DNA of 64,000 bases, taken from the NCBI GenBank assembly GCA_007745635.1, contig CP036272.1, forward strand, positions 3,155,124 through 3,219,123. Direction: 5' to 3'. This document shows positions 17,618 to 26,266 of this stretch, in pieces (position 1 is the stretch's first letter; each line of letters opens with the position of its first letter). Below the pieces are notes generated by a model. It was not told the origin of the DNA. It saw only the letters and a list, made by a program, of their open reading frames with translations, and ran no database searches. A program made the translations under genes and the position numbers. Origin of the DNA: Stieleria bergensis. GTDB taxonomy: Bacteria > Planctomycetota > Planctomycetia > Pirellulales > Pirellulaceae.

Positions 17618-18169
17618 TTAGGACTTCTTTGCGTCCAGCGCACGCTGGTAATACTTGTGCGTGATTTTGTCTTGGTTTTCTAACAACCAATCAATCGACG
17701 GTTCGTTGCACATCGCTTTTTTGATCGCCTGAGCGGTCGCCCGGCGGTGGATGTCGAACAGAGCTTCATGGTCCAGGTTCTCATCTTTCGCCGCGCCTGG
17801 ATTCAACCAGACGCTACAAATGATGCCCAGGTCGTTGGCTTTTTCCTTGGGGATGTCGCCGGCACGCACGGCGTCCAGGACGCCGTTGGCGATCGCGCCT
17901 TGGACTGTGCCCATTAGAATATTGGTGTAGTCTGAACTCTTGACGGTCACTTTGCTGACCATCAAGGTCACTGGACGCACTTGGATGTCCGTGTCGAGAA
18001 TCGCAAACACCTTGCTGTGGCCGGCGGACTGGTTGCCAGTCAGCGTGGCAATGGCGGTGCCAACGGGACCATCAAGTTCTCCGATCACCACTTCGGGCTC
18101 TGCAGCGGTAAAGGGTGGTCCACCGGCAATCAAGCATTCGCCGGTACGCATAATGATTCGCTCGCTCAT
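17618..18169 (-). CDS. fae: Formaldehyde-activating enzyme family protein
   Basis: A 183-residue protein matching the Fae family over its length: GECLIAGGPPFTAAEPEVVIGELDGPVG at the start, a SKVTVKSSDYTNILMGTVQGAIANGVLDAV core, and RATAQAIKKAM near the C-terminus. Fae condenses formaldehyde with tetrahydromethanopterin; planctomycetes are known to carry this C1 pathway. ATG 18167-18169 is chosen because GGAGAG lies four bases upstream; an upstream in-frame ATG would add 23 unconserved residues. No other C1-pathway gene is nearby, so the gene may be a stand-alone formaldehyde-detoxification function or a Fae paralogue of other function. The assigned activity is by family and has not been tested. 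Confidence 0.88.
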   Translation of the reverse strand: MSERIIMRTGECLIAGGPPFTAAEPEVVIGELDGPVGTAIATLTGNQSAGHSKVFAILDTDIQVRPVTLMVSKVTVKSSDYTNILMGTVQGAIANGVLDAVRAGDIPKEKANDLGIICSVWLNPGAAKDENLDHEALFDIHRRATAQAIKKAMCNEPSIDWLLENQDKITHKYYQRALDAKKS

Positions 18170-18277
18170 CAATCTCTCCAATTCAGCATGATGTAAAACA
18201 GTCGCTGACAGCTTAACGGATTGCCCGAGAAGTTTCATGCCCCCTTGGAAACCAAGGGACTGTCGAGAGTGGCGGGG

Positions 18278-19423
18278 TTAGCGTTGCTTGGTTGCCGATT
18301 GCGGCTTTGCCTTGGCTTGGCGTTGCTTGGCCGCCTCTTGAGCGGCGGCCCGCGCCTGGCGTTGCTTTTCAGCTCGCTCTGCGGCCGCTTGTGCGCGACG
18401 GTTTTCGTAGTCGACTTTGCGCTGCACCAGTTGTTGGATGCGGGTTGCGTTGGCGACGTAGAACGATGGATCGTCAATCACAAACGGCGTCGACCAGGTA
18501 CGGCCATTGTTATTGTTGCAGATGTTGAAGAAGAACGAGCTCATGCGTTCCGCTTTGAAGCCGTAGGGGTACTGGCTGGAGAGATGGTCGGCCATCGTTA
18601 GGTTTTCGACGCCTGGTTTGCCGAAGTAGTGAATTTGGCCGTCAGCACTGATTGACATGCCGAAGGTCCACCAGCCGAATTGTTCGACAGGAATTTCTTT
18701 GGATTTGAAGTCGTTGCCTCGCGTGGTGCCTCGGATCTTCAAGTACGCTGAATCCGTTTCAACATTGCGGCTGGTTTCGCTGCGAAAGTGGACCCAGATG
18801 CCGGGCCAGTAAGGTTCAGTGACGGTTTTGCTGCCCATCGCGAACAAACCGGTGCGCTGTTCTTGAATCGTGGTGCGAACACCCAGGCGAATGCCGAAGT
18901 GCGGTCCGGAACGGTTCTCCCAAAGCTTGGGCTCGGGCAGGTAAACGCGGACGACGCAGCTTGGCAGCTCGTGTGCTTGAATGGTGGTTCCCAAGCGTGA
19001 ACTGACGTTCATGATCAAGTCATCTTGCTCGACCGTGTTGGTATTGTTGTTGGGAATCCCTGAACGCAACGTCGAGATCTGCAGTGCACCTTTGCTGTCA
19101 GGCAGTCCTCCGGGCGGGGTTTTGATGACTTTCATGAAATCCGGTTGCCCTCGCATGGGGCCTTCATTCCAGCGCCGGTTCTTGGAGTATCCCATCGGCC
19201 CGTAGGTGCGATCATTCAGCTCGCTGGAGCTCTTGGGCATGTTGTGCACGAAGCTCCACTCGGGGTCTTCGAACTTATCGCCTACGTAATCGATTTCCTG
19301 TCCGCGGCCGGGAATCGGTACTTGCGAATAGCGTTGCGTGTACGTTTGGGCGTTGGCGAACTGGGGCAGGAATGAAACGGCTAGCACAATCGCTGCCGCT
19401 AATGCGGGCATGGAGAGACGCAT
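18278..19423 (-). CDS. Secreted protein of unknown function
   Basis: A 381-residue protein with a signal peptide (about residues 1-25, ending ANAQ). The central region (about 60-325) is aromatic- and Gly-rich with a W-x-H-F-R-S-E phrase and a C-terminal IDDPSFYVAN phrase, recalling concanavalin-like/LamG sandwich domains, but no catalytic residues can be assigned. The last 50 residues are a Lys/Arg/Gln/Ala-rich helix, likely a coiled coil or a charged tail. It is divergent from the sulfatase at 19803 with a 380-base gap, so a shared control region is possible. Not recognised further. Confidence 0.75.
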   Translation of the reverse strand: MRLSMPALAAAIVLAVSFLPQFANAQTYTQRYSQVPIPGRGQEIDYVGDKFEDPEWSFVHNMPKSSSELNDRTYGPMGYSKNRRWNEGPMRGQPDFMKVIKTPPGGLPDSKGALQISTLRSGIPNNNTNTVEQDDLIMNVSSRLGTTIQAHELPSCVVRVYLPEPKLWENRSGPHFGIRLGVRTTIQEQRTGLFAMGSKTVTEPYWPGIWVHFRSETSRNVETDSAYLKIRGTTRGNDFKSKEIPVEQFGWWTFGMSISADGQIHYFGKPGVENLTMADHLSSQYPYGFKAERMSSFFFNICNNNNGRTWSTPFVIDDPSFYVANATRIQQLVQRKVDYENRRAQAAAERAEKQRQARAAAQEAAKQRQAKAKPQSATKQR

Positions 19424-19802
19424 CGAAGCACCAAGTTTTCAATTGGGACGGCGGGAATGGAGTTCAATACGGTCACCTATCGGCAGCTCGGCAGAGCAAT
19501 TGCAACGACACGTTTTATCTTGGGGAATTCTTCTCAGAATGGGGGGGCTACCCAGTCCCGTTATGAAAATGGGGATGATTAGGTAAAAAAGGATTTGCCG
19601 TTGCATTGGCAGTCAAACGCCAATTTGCCCGTGGGACATGCAGCTGGATTAGTCCTTTGGAAGGGGTTTTGCTGCGTCAGGGTTTGACTGACCGGAGTGT
19701 TCCGACGAAACTAGCGCGGACCGTTCCATGGATGCTGGTGCCTGAGTCGTCCGGCCTCTGTCGAGCATCTCGCTTAGAAACTCCAACCTGCCAAGTCTGC
19801 AA
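19424..19802. promoter_or_regulatory. Divergent intergenic region
   Basis: A 379-base gap between two divergently transcribed genes, so promoters for both should lie here. No clear -35/-10 boxes, riboswitch or gene was identified. An A-rich tract near 19580-19590 lies close to the middle. Confidence 0.35.
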
Positions 19803-21335
19803 ATGCTGCATTTCTTTCGCCATCGTGCTCCGGCACAGCTCTGTGCATTCGTCGCTTTCTCAGTGTGCTGTGTTTTCGCGCTCTGCTGTTCTGGTCGTGC
19901 CGAGGCCCAGGCAGCGAAGCGACCGAACATTGTGTTTATCTTGGCGGATGACTTGGGCTATGGCGAATTGGGAAGCTATGGCCAGCAGAAGATCATGACA
20001 CCGAATCTGGACAAGCTTGCCAGTGAAGGCATGCGATTCCTGGATCATTACACCGGAGCCCCGGTCTGCGCGCCAGCACGCTGTACGTTGATGACGGGCC
20101 AGCACCTTGGGCATGCGGAGATTCGCAGCAACAAAGATTCTGGCAATGGCCGCATCTATCCAGGTCAGTGGCCGATCACCGAGCAGGTTGTCACCATTGC
20201 TGAAGTGCTGAACGAGGCGGGCTATGCCACGGGCGGATTTGGGAAATGGGGACTCGGACCCAGCAACACCACCGGTTCACCGAACAAACAAGGGTTCGAT
20301 CGCTTTTACGGTTACAACTGTCAACGCAACGCTCACAGTTATTACCCGCCTTTTCTGGACAGTGACGAGCGTGAAGTGGCTGTCAACAAGTATCCGATTC
20401 CTGGACACGATCGCAAACCGCAAGGCCCTGTCAGCGCCGATGATTATCGTGCGGCCAACTATGCGCCTGATCTGATCTTGAATCAAGCGGTTCGCTTTCT
20501 GGACAGCAACAAAGACAAGCCGTTCTTTCTGTACCTTCCCTTCGTCGAACCGCATGTGGCAATGCAACCCCCACAGGAATGGATCGATCGTTACCCCGAA
20601 GCCTGGGACAAAGAGAACGGGCCCTATCGCGGTGACAACGGTTACTTGCCTCACCCGCGACCGCGAGCGGCCTATGCGGCGATGATTTCAGATCTGGACG
20701 AGCACGTTGGCACGATCCTGGACCGTTTAGAGCAACATGGATTGAGCGACAACACGATCGTGATCTTCACATCGGACAATGGCCCCACGCATGGCGGCCG
20801 CAATCCAAACTTTCACATCGGTGGCGCCGCGTGCACGTTCTTTGAGTCAGCCGGCGGATTGAAGGGTTTCAAGGGAAGCTGTGATGAAGGTGGCATTCGA
20901 GTGCCCTGCATTGTGCGTTGGCCCGGTAAAGTCACACCAGGCAGCGAGAACAGTTTCCCGTCTTACTTCCCGGATTGGTTTCCCACGATGACGGAGCTTG
21001 CGGGAGCCGAACTGCCCGAGCAACAACTTGACGGTGTCAGCTTGGTGAGCCTCATCGAAGGCGAATCCATTCAGCGCAAGAAACCACTGATCTGGAACTT
21101 CAACGGTTACGGTGGGCAGGTTGCGATTCGTGATGGGAAGTGGAAGGCGATCCGGAAGAGCCTGCTACGGAAAACGCCGGGCCCGTGGCAGTTGTACGAT
21201 TTGGAGGCGGATCCGTCGGAAGCCAACGATTTGGCTAAGGATCATCCAGAGATCGTCAAGCGTTTGGAGACTGCGTTCGTGAACGATCGCAGTGTGGAAT
21301 CTGATTTCCCAATGCCGCTGTACGACAAACAATAG
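19803..21335 (+). CDS. Secreted sulfatase (arylsulfatase family)
   Basis: A 510-residue protein of the alkaline-phosphatase superfamily sulfatases. The N-terminus carries a signal peptide (about residues 1-35, ending GRAEAQA). The metal-binding pair is in ILADDLGYGELG, and the formylglycine motif is CAPAR with Cys89, which a formylglycine-generating enzyme would convert. GHAE, IFTSDNGP and GDEGG-type segments follow, and the C-terminal subdomain ends in the usual LYDLEADPSEANDLA phrase. It is likely exported and cleaves sulfate esters, probably from sulfated polysaccharide. The start lacks an obvious ribosome-binding site. Transcribed divergently from the gene at 18278. Confidence 0.93.
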   Translation: MLHFFRHRAPAQLCAFVAFSVCCVFALCCSGRAEAQAAKRPNIVFILADDLGYGELGSYGQQKIMTPNLDKLASEGMRFLDHYTGAPVCAPARCTLMTGQHLGHAEIRSNKDSGNGRIYPGQWPITEQVVTIAEVLNEAGYATGGFGKWGLGPSNTTGSPNKQGFDRFYGYNCQRNAHSYYPPFLDSDEREVAVNKYPIPGHDRKPQGPVSADDYRAANYAPDLILNQAVRFLDSNKDKPFFLYLPFVEPHVAMQPPQEWIDRYPEAWDKENGPYRGDNGYLPHPRPRAAYAAMISDLDEHVGTILDRLEQHGLSDNTIVIFTSDNGPTHGGRNPNFHIGGAACTFFESAGGLKGFKGSCDEGGIRVPCIVRWPGKVTPGSENSFPSYFPDWFPTMTELAGAELPEQQLDGVSLVSLIEGESIQRKKPLIWNFNGYGGQVAIRDGKWKAIRKSLLRKTPGPWQLYDLEADPSEANDLAKDHPEIVKRLETAFVNDRSVESDFPMPLYDKQ

Positions 21336-21440
21336 TCGGGCGGTTTGGCGTCGGATTTAAACGCGTTCCAGCCGGAGGATGACCGGCGGGAACGTCAAAG
21401 GAGAAGGCGTTTAATGGGACGCGGAGTGTCGGTGGTTGGT

Positions 21441-21534
21441 TACCAGTCAGCAGTTACCAGTCAGCAGTTACCAGTCAGCAGTTACCAGTCAGCAGTTACC
21501 AGTCAGCAGTTACCAGTCAGCAGTTACCAGTCAG
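21441..21534. repeat. 14-bp tandem repeat, seven copies
   Basis: TACCAGTCAGCAGT repeats at starts 21441, 21455, 21469, 21483, 21497, 21511 and 21525 with a perfect 14-base period; the seventh is cut after TACCAGTCAG. It lies downstream of the sulfatase and overlaps the last codons and stop of the convergent dGTPase-like gene. Confidence 0.95.
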
Positions 21535-22669
21535 CCAACGGCCCAGTGCTGCCATCGGTGGCGTAGCGATACTGAGTGTCGCAAAAGGCGTCGGTCATGC
21601 CGGCTAAGTATTCGCCGACGACGGATTCGATCGGCCGTGTTTCGGTGCGGCGTCGAAATCGCAGTGGCAGTCGCTTGGGGTCACCGGTCAAGACTTGAAA
21701 CATGTCCTGCACGCGATGGTAGGCGGCGCGGCGGACGGGAATGAGTCGTTGATGGCGGTAGACCGCGTCGAATAAAAAGGCTTCCAGTTCACCGCGTTCG
21801 CGGCGCAAGTCGTCACTGTGTTCAAGTCGCACGCCAGCATGCCTGACGTCACCGGCATGCAGACTTTGGCAAGGCAGCAAGCGTTCGCTGCTCTCTTGCA
21901 AAAAGTCGGTGACTTGCAAGTCGATCAATTGGTGCACGAGGGCTTGGCGCAGTTGGCGAATGCGATCGGTCCCGCAGCGCTGTTTGATCATTTCCAGGGC
22001 CCGTCGCACAATGGCTAGCTCGGAGAGCTCGTGCATGGAAAGCAATCCCAATTGCAGGGCGTCGTCAACGTCGTGGGCGTCATAGGCCATCGAGTCAGCT
22101 GCGTCGACCAGTTGCACTTCCAGCAGCGGCGCGATGCCAATGGCCGCGTGTGCTTTGTTGGCTCGAATCACCTGTCCGTCTAAAATTTCTAGCGTCAGAT
22201 TCAGCCCAGGAAAATCAGCGTAGCGTTGCTCGAGTTCTTCGACGATTACCGACGCAAAGCCGTTATGCGAGAATCCGCCGACACGTTGCATGCATTCACT
22301 CAGTGCATCTTCGCCACAGTGTCCATACGGCGGATGACCAATGTCATGAACCAGAGCCAGGGCTTCGGTGAAGTCTTCGTTTAAGCGCAGCACTCGAGCC
22401 ATGGTGCGAGCGATCGAAGCGACTTCGATGGTGTGCGTTAATCGGGTGCGATGATAAATGCCCATCTCACCGGTGAAGACTTGCATCTTGCCTGATAGCC
22501 TGCGGAACGCGCTGCTGTGCAGGATGCGGTCACGATCGCGCGCGAACGGACCTCGGTAGGAGTGTTCCCCTTCATCGTGCTTACGGCCTTGCGAATCGCG
22601 ACTGTGCATCGCGTAACTGGCTAACGTTAAGTGCTCTCGATCGTCGTAACGACGGGTATCCAGCATCAT
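21524..22669 (-). CDS. dgt: dGTPase-like HD-domain phosphohydrolase
   Basis: A 381-residue protein of the deoxyguanosinetriphosphate triphosphohydrolase family. N-terminal GPFARDRDRILHSSAFRRL and GKMQVFTGEMGIYHRTRLTH phrases are typical. HD metal ligands are His79 and His108-Asp109 (in ALVHDIGHPPYGHCGE). Such enzymes hydrolyse dNTPs to deoxynucleosides and triphosphate. The gene ends in TAA at 21524-21526, inside the last unit of the 14-bp tandem repeat, so its C-terminus may have been shortened or extended by the repeat. Divergent from the zinc-ribbon gene at 23028. A role in defence (phage) is known for some homologues but nothing here suggests it. Confidence 0.9.
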   Translation of the reverse strand: MMLDTRRYDDREHLTLASYAMHSRDSQGRKHDEGEHSYRGPFARDRDRILHSSAFRRLSGKMQVFTGEMGIYHRTRLTHTIEVASIARTMARVLRLNEDFTEALALVHDIGHPPYGHCGEDALSECMQRVGGFSHNGFASVIVEELEQRYADFPGLNLTLEILDGQVIRANKAHAAIGIAPLLEVQLVDAADSMAYDAHDVDDALQLGLLSMHELSELAIVRRALEMIKQRCGTDRIRQLRQALVHQLIDLQVTDFLQESSERLLPCQSLHAGDVRHAGVRLEHSDDLRRERGELEAFLFDAVYRHQRLIPVRRAAYHRVQDMFQVLTGDPKRLPLRFRRRTETRPIESVVGEYLAGMTDAFCDTQYRYATDGSTGPLADW

Positions 22670-23027
22670 CGAAATAGTTGTTGGGGCAGTCTCAAGTTCC
22701 TGCTGATTGTCTGGTTGCCCAGCATCGGCCTGTCTCTACAATCCTAGCGGCGGCCGTCAGCCACGCCCACAGCAATCTTGTTAAAGACGCGAAGGCAGCA
22801 GCCGAAGATTCCGTTCAACCGGGTAAAACAGATCACGAAATGTTGGATTTCGCTGCCTGCAGTGAACATTTCGCCTCGTGAGTCTCGTTTAATTCGCACG
22901 TTTTTCATCAAAATCTTCTACAATTGATTTCCTTGTCGACACCTTGTCTGGGCGAGCGTTCGGCCCTGCTGGCCGACACTCGCTGTGATCAGACTCCTCA
23001 TGAGCGGGCGTTTGGAGACCAAAATTC
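22670..23027. promoter_or_regulatory. Divergent intergenic region
   Basis: 358 bases between the dGTPase-like gene and the zinc-ribbon gene. No gene is apparent; control regions for both neighbours should be here. A GGAG at 23014-23017 is the likely ribosome-binding site of the right-hand gene. Confidence 0.35.
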
Positions 23028-25241
23028 GTGAACTTCACACCGTTTTCCATTCCCTGCATGACTTGTGGCAGTCGGCTACGAGTGAATCACCTCCATTTGG
23101 TCGGCAACATTGTTGCGTGTCCAAAGTGTCAGTCGATGGTGCAGATCACTGCGCCCGAAGACCAAACCAGCGAGCCGGCCCCGCGAGTCAACGAACGGGC
23201 TGGCGATGGCGATGTGGAAGCGGGCAACTTTGCACTGGGTAATGCCTCGGTCGACAGCGAAGCGTTGACCCAAGAATCGATTGCCGCCGACAGCGGTTCG
23301 CAATCGTCTGCTCTGCGTGCACCTCGCGCTCCCTTGCCGCCACCGATGCCTGGTGAGGCGCCAGAACAATCGCAACGCGATGCGCCGCCGGTTGAAGAGC
23401 TAGGCGAAACGCCCGTTGCGACCGAAGGCGGTCAGTCTGAACCCGCGCCACTGCCCGCCGACTGGCATCTCCAGAAAACCTCAACGGCGCACCGTGCCGT
23501 CTTGATTGGCGGGATTGTCGTCGCCAGTCTGCTTAGCATCGGCATCTTGGTCGCCGTGATGATGCGTGGCAACGGCAAAGAGGTCGCCTCCGTCCCCGAT
23601 CCGGTTGCCGTTGATGCAGTGGATGATCCTGCGGTCGTTGATGCAGATCCCTCGGACGAAGATCCCGTCGTCACGCCAGCGGATGCCGCGACTGGCGATC
23701 CGCAACAAGCTCCGCCAGTTCCACAACCGCCGGCCGATCCGCCAGAGACGGATCAAAACGGGGATGATCCGTCGGCGAAGCCTAAAGAAATGGCGACCGA
23801 CAACGGTAACTCAGCGAACCTGCCCTCCGGCTTGCTGCCCGAGAATCCGTTGTTGCCGCAAAGTCCACTTCAGGGGATGGCCGGCGACCTGAAGCAACCC
23901 AATGGCCAGGAAGCCAACCCAGCGGGGGACGCCGAGTCAGACGGGCCCAGTGATTTGGAGTTGCCCGACCACCTGAAGGACTTGCTGGGGGATTTAAGCT
24001 CGGACTTGGAACAAGTGCAGGTGGAAGCCAGCGATCCGGCGCCCAAGACGCTCGATGAGATCGAAGTGGATTTGGCGGCGGAGCGAAGCGATGCGGGTCA
24101 GCGCGTGCCCGAGCGGCCGCCGATTAACTTGAAACGCTCGCTCGATGGGCGGCTCGCGTTGCAGGTCAAGACTCCGGAGGGCTATCGTTTTTTCCCGCTC
24201 TTAGAGATCGTTCAGCACTACAGTGATATCCCCTTTGACTTACGTTGGGTGGAATTGGATCTCGTTGGTGTGAACATGAATCAACGTGTTCCTGTCCCCA
24301 AAGGTTGGACCACGCTTCGCCAAGTGCTTGATGAGAGCTGTGGCCGACTGAATCTGGAGTATTCGGCAACGCCGCACACGATCGTGGTTCGGCCTGATCC
24401 CGACGTGATGAACGCTCGTTACGACGAGCTTTATGACTTGACCGATCTTGGTGACCCCGGTTCGGATCAAGTGGTGAGTGCCGTTGCAATGGCGAAACAG
24501 ATTCTGGGGTTGCCTGCTGAGGCTGTCGCGCCGCTGCCCGCTGTTCCCGATGCACCGCAGGATGAAGCGGTCGCCCCCCCTGCTCCGCTCCCCCCGGGAC
24601 ATTGCCCACAGCCGGTTGGCGAAGGCGAACGCCAGATCGGTGCCTTGGTCTGTGACGCGATTCGCCGCATTCGATCCGCCCCGACAAAGATCGATGATCA
24701 AGCCTATGCAAAATGGGCGGGTCCGTTGCAGCAACAGGTCGCGGGCTGGCCGCAGTTGGATCGCGGGAAAAACATTGCCCAACCCTTGCATCCAATCGCC
24801 TTTGGTTCGCTGGTCCGACAGTTGGGCAGCGTCAATCAAACCAGTTTGTTCGTGAACTGGAACGATGCTTTGCCACAGGGGTTGGATCCGGGCATTTTGC
24901 TAATGCCTCATGTTGCCGCTGACGACAACGCGGGCACCATGCTTAAACGGATGTTGTCACCCATCGAACTACAGACGCGAATCGTTGATGACAAACACTG
25001 GTGGATCGGAAGCCAAGCGACGTATGATCGGTTACCGGTGATCTTCTGGATCAAGAGCGACGACCCTCAGGCGGTTGCTGATCGCATTCAGCAGGTCATC
25101 AGCGGAGCCCGGCTGCAAGAAGCCGTCATTGCGGGTGTCGCGGTGGATCAGGCGTCCGGACAAGTCTTGGCGGTATTGCCTCGGTATTTGCTACGGCAAC
25201 TGCCCCGTCTCTTGGACGACATGGCGTTGGCGGGAAAGTAG
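23028..25241 (+). CDS. Zinc-ribbon membrane protein with STN-like repeats
   Basis: A 737-residue protein; GTG start at 23028 preceded by GGAG. Residues about 8-45 form a zinc ribbon (CMTCG...CPKC). A Pro/Ala/Asp-rich region and a single membrane helix (about 160-182) follow. After an acidic, low-complexity linker (about 190-340), two segments resemble secretin STN domains: DIPFDLRWVELDLVGVNMN...GWTTLRQVLDESC (about 395-450) and a second near SLFVNWNDALPQGLDPGILL (about 600-660). STN-like domains occur in planctomycete proteins as beta-alpha modules of unknown binding. The gene is followed by an anchored thioredoxin. No enzymatic motif seen. Confidence 0.82.
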   Translation: MNFTPFSIPCMTCGSRLRVNHLHLVGNIVACPKCQSMVQITAPEDQTSEPAPRVNERAGDGDVEAGNFALGNASVDSEALTQESIAADSGSQSSALRAPRAPLPPPMPGEAPEQSQRDAPPVEELGETPVATEGGQSEPAPLPADWHLQKTSTAHRAVLIGGIVVASLLSIGILVAVMMRGNGKEVASVPDPVAVDAVDDPAVVDADPSDEDPVVTPADAATGDPQQAPPVPQPPADPPETDQNGDDPSAKPKEMATDNGNSANLPSGLLPENPLLPQSPLQGMAGDLKQPNGQEANPAGDAESDGPSDLELPDHLKDLLGDLSSDLEQVQVEASDPAPKTLDEIEVDLAAERSDAGQRVPERPPINLKRSLDGRLALQVKTPEGYRFFPLLEIVQHYSDIPFDLRWVELDLVGVNMNQRVPVPKGWTTLRQVLDESCGRLNLEYSATPHTIVVRPDPDVMNARYDELYDLTDLGDPGSDQVVSAVAMAKQILGLPAEAVAPLPAVPDAPQDEAVAPPAPLPPGHCPQPVGEGERQIGALVCDAIRRIRSAPTKIDDQAYAKWAGPLQQQVAGWPQLDRGKNIAQPLHPIAFGSLVRQLGSVNQTSLFVNWNDALPQGLDPGILLMPHVAADDNAGTMLKRMLSPIELQTRIVDDKHWWIGSQATYDRLPVIFWIKSDDPQAVADRIQQVISGARLQEAVIAGVAVDQASGQVLAVLPRYLLRQLPRLLDDMALAGK

Positions 25242-25426
25242 GCGCCCCCTCCGGATCAGGTGTGCTATGACGGAGAGCCGTATTTGGAATTCACCAGAAA
25301 TCTCCCTCTTGGTGGCGGATCAAGCGTGGTTTGTGCCATGTTATGCTAGTGAGAACTCGATGCTTTGCTGGGGCCAAACCCATCAGGCGTTTGCCGAAAC
25401 CCTGTCCGCCAACGATTGCAGAACTG

Positions 25427-25939
25427 ATGAAGAATCCAATCCCTCTGTTTGCCATCCTGCTCGTTGGACTGTTACTGGTTTCCTTCGTTCGCAGTGGCAT
25501 CGGTCCCAACCTGTCTGACGGCAAGACGTCGTATGAGTTGTCTGAATTTAAACAGACGGCCCTGACGTCGACCCTGGGAAGTGCTGCCAGCGATCCACAG
25601 GCCCCGTTGCTGTTGCTTAAGTTTGGCGCCGACTGGTGTGGTCCCTGCCAGGCCTTAAAGCCAGAATTGGCCAAAGTTGAACGCTCGGATCTGCCGATTC
25701 GCGTGTTTCAGGTGGACACCGACCAGGCACCGGAACTGGCGGCCGTTTTTGAGGTGCAAGGAATCCCGCGGATGCTGTTGATTGAAAATGGACGCGTGGT
25801 TGGGGACCTGACAGGTTACATGGATGCCGACCAGATCTCCGAATGGGTGCAGCTGTGTGCCAGTGAGGAAACTCTGGCCTTGCCCAAGCCTCCACCGGCC
25901 GATTTCGTGGTGAAACGGAATCCCTTTGTGGGCCAGTGA
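25427..25939 (+). CDS. Membrane-anchored thioredoxin-like protein
   Basis: A 170-residue protein with an N-terminal membrane helix (about residues 5-22) and a thioredoxin fold. The redox centre is WCGPC (70-74), and cis-Pro is in the GIPRMLLI phrase. The ATG at 25427 is chosen because the upstream in-frame sequence lacks a signal-like N-terminus. It would act in the periplasm as a thiol oxidoreductase. It follows the zinc-ribbon/STN gene by 185 bases; a joint transcript is possible but not shown. Confidence 0.88.
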   Translation: MKNPIPLFAILLVGLLLVSFVRSGIGPNLSDGKTSYELSEFKQTALTSTLGSAASDPQAPLLLLKFGADWCGPCQALKPELAKVERSDLPIRVFQVDTDQAPELAAVFEVQGIPRMLLIENGRVVGDLTGYMDADQISEWVQLCASEETLALPKPPPADFVVKRNPFVGQ

Positions 25940-26266
25940 TCCTCTTCTTGCGGTAAATAATCCAACCGTTATCGGTTCTCATGGCGGACAAGTCCCCGCA
26001 CGCGGTCAGCCCTGTTGAGCAATCTCGCAACACAAGGCAAAATTGACCGGTGACTTCCGAGTCCAGTCATGTCTCGCCTGCTGGCGAGGCAGACCAGCGG
26101 ACGGCGGCGATTCCAGAGGCGGAGGAGTCGAGTCTCTTGTTGCAGGACTGTTGTGCTTCGTTGCAAGCACAGGTGCTCTCATCAGCAAGACACTTTCCGG
26201 ATGCCTGCCGGTTGAGCAACGTGACTCGGTCGCCTTGCTATTTCGTGTCACCCATAGGAGTTCCGC
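25940..26266. other. Intergenic region with no recognised feature
   Basis: 327 bases between the thioredoxin gene and the glycosyltransferase. No RNA or gene was recognised; the GTG start of the next gene has TAGGAG six bases upstream at 26255-26260. Confidence 0.4.

Noticed and set aside
21336-21440. Small gene between sulfatase and 14-bp array
   Set aside because: Short frames here read through the tandem repeat and have no support.
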